Of a DNA stretch of 43,793 nt, positions 38,651 to 43,793 are shown one piece after another. The stretch comes from an uncultured Christensenellaceae bacterium. Lineage in GTDB: Bacteria > Bacillota > Clostridia > Christensenellales > Borkfalkiaceae. Location of the stretch: the NCBI GenBank assembly GCA_910587625.1, contig CAJUMW010000004.1:1-43793 (forward strand), in the 5' to 3' direction. Under the pieces are notes generated by a model. It worked only from the letters and a program-made list of their open reading frames with translations. It made no database searches and was not told where the DNA came from. The translations under genes were made by a program, and so were the position numbers. Each line of letters starts with the position of its first letter. Positions within the stretch are counted from its first letter, which is position 1.

Positions 38651-39979
38651 ATGAATCAAGGCAAAAACAAAAATTTATTTTATATTTTAATTATTTTCTT
38701 GCTCTACTTTATAGTGGTGCAAGATTTTGCCTTATCTCTTATTTATAAAATCAGCGGCAGCTCGACTTTCGTTAAACTGCTTATCTATTCAAAAGAAATA
38801 ATATTCATAATGCTTTTTGCATATGTAGTATTGTTTGTAAGACTTCCCCAAAAACTTTTGTTGGCGGTGTTGTTATTCTTTGTCTGCGTTATGTTTTCGG
38901 GGATTATTGCTCTTGTAAACGGCAAAGGCGTTATGAACATTGTTGAAAACATAAGGGGAGTGGTGCTTTTACCCGGATTTATATGTATAGGCTACGGAAT
39001 AAAGGACGACGCGAGAATAATCAACCACATTACCAAAAAATATATGCCGTTTCTTGTCGTATGCGCGTGCATAGGCATTGTAGAGTATTTTCTTGACAAG
39101 ACGATAGGGACAAAGGATTTCTGGCGCAATACGGTGGGTATAACGGAATTTTATACCGATATAAAGGGACAGGCACACCGCTTGGTACAAGGATTCCCCG
39201 GCAACTTTTACGGGCAATACGGTGATGAATTTTTCTCGGTAAAAAGGCTTGTCGGTATATGGATGGGACCTTTGACTGCCGGATATGCGCTTTTTATTCC
39301 GTCATTGTATTACTTTATATTAATTTTCTTTAAAAACAAATATAGACTCAAGTATTTTATAGCTCTGTTTTTAATTCTCTTTGCGATTTATTTAACTCAT
39401 ACCCGCGCAATTATAGTAGTTTTTCTATTTTCTGCACTTGCATTTTTCGTGTTGAATCCCACTAGGCGCAATTTGGCTATACTATCTGTAATTGCTATAT
39501 TTGGGTTAATTTTTGCCGTGTTCAATTGGGACAAGATTGTCGCGTTTATTTTTGACGGGTCTACTATCGGGCATATCACTTCGATACTCGACTCGCTCGA
39601 TACAATTGAAATTTCTGTCTTTGGAGAAGGTTTCGGAAGATACGGCGTCAGCGGTGACGTCGGTACCGAGAATATTTATTTGACTTTGATAGGCAACATG
39701 GGGCTAATGGGGTTATCGCTCTATGTGTTTATAGCTGCATACTCAGTCTATAAAGTTTATAAAGTTAAGGACGGAATTTGGCGCAGAATAGCGCTGTATG
39801 TAGCGCTGGGATATTTTATTACCGGATTTGTTTCCGAACAATTGATAGCATATACGTCGATAATGCCTTTCTATCTGCTGCTCGGTTTGACGGGCAAGGG
39901 AGCATATCAAGAAAAACTTACCGTAGACGGGAGTCTTATGGTTTTAAACAAGTTAAACGGCAATTTCGACTTAAAATAG
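38651..39979 (+). CDS. O-antigen ligase/polymerase-type membrane protein (Wzy-like)
   Basis: A 442-residue protein with about 11 hydrophobic helices starting at NLFYILIIFLLYFIVVQ. A large extracytoplasmic loop lies around residues 155-210, followed by the helix with YLTHTRAIIVVFLFSALAFF, corresponding to the Wzy_C/ligase signature T-x-S/T-R, and a second loop ending GEGFGRYG and TENIYLTLIGNMGLMGL. In a locus with a Wzx flippase and no ABC exporter, polymerisation of repeat units is the likeliest role. Confidence 0.85.
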   Translation: MNQGKNKNLFYILIIFLLYFIVVQDFALSLIYKISGSSTFVKLLIYSKEIIFIMLFAYVVLFVRLPQKLLLAVLLFFVCVMFSGIIALVNGKGVMNIVENIRGVVLLPGFICIGYGIKDDARIINHITKKYMPFLVVCACIGIVEYFLDKTIGTKDFWRNTVGITEFYTDIKGQAHRLVQGFPGNFYGQYGDEFFSVKRLVGIWMGPLTAGYALFIPSLYYFILIFFKNKYRLKYFIALFLILFAIYLTHTRAIIVVFLFSALAFFVLNPTRRNLAILSVIAIFGLIFAVFNWDKIVAFIFDGSTIGHITSILDSLDTIEISVFGEGFGRYGVSGDVGTENIYLTLIGNMGLMGLSLYVFIAAYSVYKVYKVKDGIWRRIALYVALGYFITGFVSEQLIAYTSIMPFYLLLGLTGKGAYQEKLTVDGSLMVLNKLNGNFDLK

Positions 39980-39988
39980 GTGTAATAA

Positions 39989-41161
39989 ATGCGTATTCTG
40001 TATATTACGTTTGAAAGCCCCTCTAAGTTCTACGGAGGCGGCAAAGCTATAATTCAATCGCTTGAAAGTTTGAGCGCATTTGCGGAAATTGACTATGTCG
40101 GTTTGCCCTTTGATTTGCAAAGTTTTCCGCAATTTAATATTAAAAACCACTATTTTTTAACTAAAAAAAAGAATCCTTTTAAAGGATTGATAAATATTTT
40201 CAGGGGCGTACCTACTTTTTCGTACGCTTCGTGGAAAAAAATAAAAAAACGTTTGAAACCCGAAAATTATGATTTGGCTTTTATCGAGTTTTCAAATATA
40301 GATTTTGCCGTCAAGTGGGCAAAGGAAAAAAATTTAAAAACCGTCGTTCGTGCTCATAACGTTGAGTACGATATTGTTTGCAGTATTTCCAAGGCAAAGC
40401 GTTTCGACTATAAAAAATTGCGGGCAACATTAAATAAACGCGCAATTTTAAAAAGAGAGCGCAGATGTCTTAATTCGGCGGATAAAATTATTTTTCTCAC
40501 GCAAAACGACTTTGAACGTGCGCAGTCGCTTTATAAGCTCGATTTAAGCGATAAATGCATTATTGTGCCTATATGTATGCATTCCTTAAACGAACGCAAA
40601 TTTGATAAAATATTTGATTTCGAATACGCGCTTGCCACAGGCTCGTTAAACTATGCCGCCAATGTCGAGGGCATAGTGTGGTTTATTAAAAATGTGTGGA
40701 CGCCGTATTGTGAAGAATATAAATCCGAGCTTAAATTTGTCGTTGCCGGTTCAAAACCGTCTGACGAATTTATAAAATTATGTAACGAAACTGCTAATTG
40801 TGTGTTTGTCAATACTCCCGACGACCTTGCTCCGTATCTGGAATACGCCAAGTTCTATATTGCGCCGATATTTGTGGGCGCAGGTATGAAGGTAAAGGTT
40901 TCCGAAGCTCTGTCGCACGGATTGAACGTAATTGGCACGGCGCACGCATTCATAGGCTATGAAAGTATGAAAAAATATTTGTACTTTGCACAGTCACCGC
41001 AGGAATTTACCGACGAGATAGTAAAATTATCCGATCAACCTTATTCGCAAAAGCAAAAAGAAGAATGTAAGGCTGCATTTAAAAGCGAGTTTACTTTGGA
41101 AATAAGTCAGGCAAAATATAAGGCTGTAATCATTGAACTGCTTAAAAAAGAGGTCTTATGA
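39989..41161 (+). CDS. Glycosyltransferase family 4, second copy
   Basis: A 390-residue GT-B transferase, divergent from the first. The front has YITFESPSKFYGGGKAIIQS and the acceptor-side VVRAHNVEYD; the back has the sugar-nucleotide region FVVAGSKPSDEF, FYIAPIFVGAGMKVKVSEAL (acidic residues at the E-x7-E position reduced to one Glu) and GTAHAFIGYE. Proteins with the AHNVE string are common in capsule clusters. It is followed by a GT2 gene with a 4-nt overlap (ATGA). Confidence 0.87.
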   Translation: MRILYITFESPSKFYGGGKAIIQSLESLSAFAEIDYVGLPFDLQSFPQFNIKNHYFLTKKKNPFKGLINIFRGVPTFSYASWKKIKKRLKPENYDLAFIEFSNIDFAVKWAKEKNLKTVVRAHNVEYDIVCSISKAKRFDYKKLRATLNKRAILKRERRCLNSADKIIFLTQNDFERAQSLYKLDLSDKCIIVPICMHSLNERKFDKIFDFEYALATGSLNYAANVEGIVWFIKNVWTPYCEEYKSELKFVVAGSKPSDEFIKLCNETANCVFVNTPDDLAPYLEYAKFYIAPIFVGAGMKVKVSEALSHGLNVIGTAHAFIGYESMKKYLYFAQSPQEFTDEIVKLSDQPYSQKQKEECKAAFKSEFTLEISQAKYKAVIIELLKKEVL

Positions 41162-42108
41162 AAAAAATTATCGCAGTAACCGTAACGTATAACAGTAATC
41201 ATTTTCTTACGCGGTGTATAGAAAGCTTGCTTAGGCAAAGTTATGATATTTTTAAAATAATAATTGTAGACAATAACAGCGACGACGAGAATAAATTAAA
41301 AAATCAAGCATTGCAGTCCGAAAAGGTCGAGTTGCATTATTTAAATGAAAATACTGGCGGCGCAGGCGGCTTTGAATACGGTATGAGTAAAGCAATGGAG
41401 TACGGGCCCGATTGGGTTTGGCTTATGGACGACGACGCGTTCCCTAAGGAAGATTGCTTAAAAAAGCTTTTGGAAAATGAAAATTATCCCAACGTCGGCT
41501 GCATTTGTCCTGCGATATTCGGCGTTGATTTAGGTGCCTATCAGACATATCATCATAAACAAATTTCAAAAAAGCTTTTCAAAGACAGCGCAAAAATAGA
41601 AAATTTTCAAAACTTTCCCGAAGTGTTCGAAATCGACGCAAATGCCTTTGTCGGACCGCTGGTTTCGGCAAACGCTATAAAAGATATAGGCATAGCCAAC
41701 GGCGGTTTGTTTATTTACGGCGACGATACGGAATATACTTACAGACTTACAAGAAAGTATAAGATGATAGTTGTAAAATCCGCCGTTATAAATCATAGGG
41801 ACGTGTTTGCTTCCGGCACATTTAACCCGAGCGCCTGGTGGAAAGAATACTATATGTACCGAAACAGAATTCTCTTTGCAAAAGAATTTTCGCGTAATTC
41901 ATTTTGGAAGTTTTGGGCAGTTGCATATGTAAAGTTTACCGTAAGGCTAAGAATTATTTCCACGCTTATAAAAAGAAAGTTCAAGGGTTATCGAAAGCTG
42001 AGAATTTCTCTGTTGAAACGTGCGTTAAAGGACGGTAACAGAGGCATTTACGGCAAGATGATTGACCCTAAAGAGCACATAGCTAAAGTCAACGAAATTA
42101 AAGTCTAA
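41158..42108 (+). CDS. Glycosyltransferase family 2, GlfT2/rhamnosyltransferase-like
   Basis: A 316-residue GT-A transferase. Key segments: VTVTYNSNHFLTRCIESLL, IVDNNSDDE, NENTGGAGGFEYGM, the metal-binding WLMDDDAFP, and GLFIYGDDTEYTYRL with the acidic catalytic loop. The NTGGAGGF and DDDA combination is typical of galactofuranosyl- and rhamnosyltransferases. No galactofuranose mutase or rhamnose synthesis gene is inside the window, so the donor is undecided. The C-terminal tail is Lys/Arg-rich and probably membrane-associated. Confidence 0.92.
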   Translation: MKKIIAVTVTYNSNHFLTRCIESLLRQSYDIFKIIIVDNNSDDENKLKNQALQSEKVELHYLNENTGGAGGFEYGMSKAMEYGPDWVWLMDDDAFPKEDCLKKLLENENYPNVGCICPAIFGVDLGAYQTYHHKQISKKLFKDSAKIENFQNFPEVFEIDANAFVGPLVSANAIKDIGIANGGLFIYGDDTEYTYRLTRKYKMIVVKSAVINHRDVFASGTFNPSAWWKEYYMYRNRILFAKEFSRNSFWKFWAVAYVKFTVRLRIISTLIKRKFKGYRKLRISLLKRALKDGNRGIYGKMIDPKEHIAKVNEIKV

Positions 42109-42132
42109 TTTTTTGTTATAAGGTAAAAAATT

Positions 42133-43635
42133 TTGGAAGAGCAAGAGAACGTAACAATAGACGATAAGGACAATATAATAGTACAGGGGACAGAGCCCGA
42201 AAAGCCGAAAAGCATAAAAAAGAACTATATTTTCAGTTTAATTGCTCGAATAGTTGCATTGTTGGTTCCGCTTATAATCACGCCTTACGTTTCAAGAATA
42301 CTCGAGCCGGACGGAGTAGGCGTATGCAGCTATGTCGCTTCCATAGTTTCCTACTTTGTGCTTTTTGCAAATCTCGGTATCGAAACGTTCGCATTGAGAG
42401 AAATTTCGATAAATCGCGACAATAAGGATTATATAAAAAAGTTTGCCGTCGAAGTAACTATAATGAAGGCTATTTTGACGGCGGCATGCTTGATAGTCTA
42501 CTATGTGCTGTTTATATGCGTTCTCGACGTTGCCGACAGGCTGTTGTATATAATTTATTCGATAACGCTCATTGCGGTTGCGTTTAATTTTAATTGGTTT
42601 TTTCAGGGTATCGAAAAGTTCAATATCATAGCCGTAGCAAGCGTTTTTTCTAAAATTGCTTACATAGTATGCATTGTACTGTTCGTTAAGCAAAAAGAGG
42701 ATTTAAATTATTATGCCGCTATAGTTGTTTCGATGACGCTTGCCGAATACTTAATTACCATACCTTTTATTTTTTTCAATATTAAAGGTAAAATATCGGG
42801 CAAAGTTAATCCATTCAGGCATTTTAAAAGCTGTGTTATTTACTTTTTGCCTACCGTAGCCGTCGAAATTTACACTGTAGTCGATAAAACGATGATAGGT
42901 TTAATTACGGGCTCGTCGTTTGAAAACGGATATTACGAATACGCGGAAAAGCTTGTCAAAATGCCGCTTGCCGCGATAACAGCAGTAAACTTAATTATGC
43001 AGTCGCGTATGGCGCTTTACTTTTCTCGGGGTCAGTTGCCCGAAGCCGAGTCGCTTGCAAACAAGTCTTGCAGATTCTGTGCGATGTTATCCGTGCCTAT
43101 GGCGTTCGGAATGGTTGCGATCGCAAGAACGGCAATTCCGCTGTATCTTGGGGAAGGTTACGAAAAGTGCGTAATATTGGTATATATATTGGCTTGGCTT
43201 GTGCCGATAATAACTATAAGCGACTTTTACGGATCAAACTATTACACTCCGATAGGTAAAAGAAAAATAAGCGCGCTGTTTTTAGGTATAGGCGCGGTAA
43301 TAAATGTAATTTTAAACTCGTTTATGATTTACCTTTGGCAATCTCTGGGCGCCGCCATAGCTTCACTTGTTGCCGAACTTGTAATATCTATTTTGTATAT
43401 GGTCTATGCAAGGTCGTTTTTCAAAATAAAACAGCTTTTGAAAAATTCCTTTAAGTATATTTTGGCTTCGGTGGTAATGGGTGCGGTGACCTTTACTTTA
43501 AATTATTTTTTACCGCCGAACGTGTGGTATCTTATTTTGGAAATAGTTGTAGGCGTAGTCGTTTACGCCTTAATGCTTTTTGCATTGCGTGACTCATACT
43601 TTATCGACAATCTAAAATCACTCATAAAAAAATAA
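42133..43635 (+). CDS. Polysaccharide flippase, Wzx/MATE-like
   Basis: A 500-residue membrane protein with 12-14 helices after a 35-residue acidic N-terminal tail. The opening NYIFSLIARIVALLVPLIIT and PYVSRILEPDGVGVCSYVAS is the classical start of the oligosaccharide flippase (PST) family. It turns the undecaprenyl-diphosphate-linked repeat unit to the outer face. The start codon is TTG at 42133, with AAGG about 10 nt upstream; there is no in-frame ATG near the start of the homologous region. It completes the Wzx/Wzy pair. Confidence 0.92.
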   Translation: MEEQENVTIDDKDNIIVQGTEPEKPKSIKKNYIFSLIARIVALLVPLIITPYVSRILEPDGVGVCSYVASIVSYFVLFANLGIETFALREISINRDNKDYIKKFAVEVTIMKAILTAACLIVYYVLFICVLDVADRLLYIIYSITLIAVAFNFNWFFQGIEKFNIIAVASVFSKIAYIVCIVLFVKQKEDLNYYAAIVVSMTLAEYLITIPFIFFNIKGKISGKVNPFRHFKSCVIYFLPTVAVEIYTVVDKTMIGLITGSSFENGYYEYAEKLVKMPLAAITAVNLIMQSRMALYFSRGQLPEAESLANKSCRFCAMLSVPMAFGMVAIARTAIPLYLGEGYEKCVILVYILAWLVPIITISDFYGSNYYTPIGKRKISALFLGIGAVINVILNSFMIYLWQSLGAAIASLVAELVISILYMVYARSFFKIKQLLKNSFKYILASVVMGAVTFTLNYFLPPNVWYLILEIVVGVVVYALMLFALRDSYFIDNLKSLIKK

Positions 43636-43644
43636 AAAAAATCC

Positions 43645-43682
43645 AAGGGGTGCACCCCTTATGCGTTTGTAGACAAACGCAT
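43645..43682. promoter_or_regulatory. Double palindrome between wzx and the next gene
   Basis: A perfect 16-bp palindrome AAGGGGTGCACCCCTT (43645-43660) is followed directly by a 9-bp inverted repeat ATGCGTTTG/CAAACGCAT (43661-43669 with 43674-43682). No T run follows, so it is not a simple terminator. It might be a partial transcription brake, an RNA processing site or a small repeat. Confidence 0.5.
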
Positions 43683-43703
43683 AATAATATTATTAAAAGT
43701 ACT

Positions 43704-43793
43704 ATGGAAAAAATTTTAAACACAGATGACGAAATAATTTGCGGTTTTAATGTAAGCGCCGCACGCAAACAGGTTTGGCAAGCCGAGCTTGAA
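43704..43793 (+). CDS. LicD-family-like protein (3' partial)
   Basis: Thirty codons are visible before the window ends. The opening MEKILNTDDEIICGFNVSAA followed by RKQVWQAELE resembles LicD-type nucleotidyltransferase/phosphotransferase proteins, whose N termini usually read G-x-x-V-S-x-x-x-K-x-x-W-x-x-x-L-x-L. Such proteins attach phosphocholine or other phospho-substituents to polysaccharides, which would suit this locus. The identification rests on a short stretch. Confidence 0.5.
   Translation, partial: MEKILNTDDEIICGFNVSAARKQVWQAELE

Overview
The window looks like a chromosomal segment of an anaerobic, spore-forming member of the Bacillota (class Clostridia), probably an uncultured gut-type lineage. 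The evidence is two sporulation genes (spoVAC and a shortened spoVAD), a collagen-like exosporium-type protein with its own glycosyltransferase, a rubrerythrin-like peroxidase, pyruvate phosphate dikinase, Shine-Dalgarno starts, and -35/-10 promoters in AT-rich spacers. The species cannot be named from the sequence alone.

Layout. (1) 1-2089: the 3' part of a glycosyltransferase/TPR gene overlapping a collagen-like surface protein gene. (2) 2119-3414: a decayed patch with a broken reading frame, an elaborate inverted-repeat element (2382-2543), three small phage-like ORFs and a tRNA-Pro(CGG) on the minus strand. (3) 3522-9608: housekeeping genes: a Gfo/Idh/MocA oxidoreductase, thyA-folA, a VTT-domain membrane protein and ppdK. 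(4) 9610-17442: an AT-rich accessory island. It holds a nucleotidyltransferase/HEPN gene pair, then a four-gene operon (DUF4143-type ATPase, DUF3696-type AAA ATPase, a TOPRIM-like protein with a six-cysteine cluster, and a 56-residue protein), then gene fragments (a pRiA4b-like start, an unknown fragment, a collapsed beta-carbonic anhydrase) and lipoprotein genes. (5) 17487-24342: glycolysis and translation genes: fba, gap, ychF, argS, a HAD phosphatase and a rubrerythrin-like protein that lacks an iron-binding segment. (6) 24371-31439: a DUF3737 protein, a MarR regulator with an alcohol dehydrogenase (frameshifted at its start) and an aldehyde dehydrogenase, a ZIP metal transporter, a short-chain dehydrogenase, and spoVAC/spoVAD. 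(7) 31561-43793: a polysaccharide locus transcribed in one direction: manC, a phosphohexomutase, a GMP-like/phosphomannose isomerase fusion, a WecG/TagA transferase, two GT4 transferases, a Wzy-like polymerase, a GT2 transferase, a Wzx flippase, and the start of a LicD-like gene.

How the genes work together. thyA and folA form the dTMP/folate pair. The polysaccharide locus makes GDP-mannose (isomerase, mutase, guanylyltransferase), assembles a repeat unit and exports and polymerises it by a Wzx/Wzy route; no initiating phosphoglycosyltransferase lies inside the window. The glycosyltransferase at the left end probably decorates threonines of the collagen-like protein. The most promising candidates for an undescribed system are the two adjacent defence-like modules at 9834-15619: a nucleotidyltransferase paired with an Abi-like HEPN protein (RX4H motif), and the ATPase/ATPase/TOPRIM-like/small-protein operon, whose promoter carries a perfect 8+8 bp palindrome over its -10 box. 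All functional statements are from reading sequence motifs; no database search was run.
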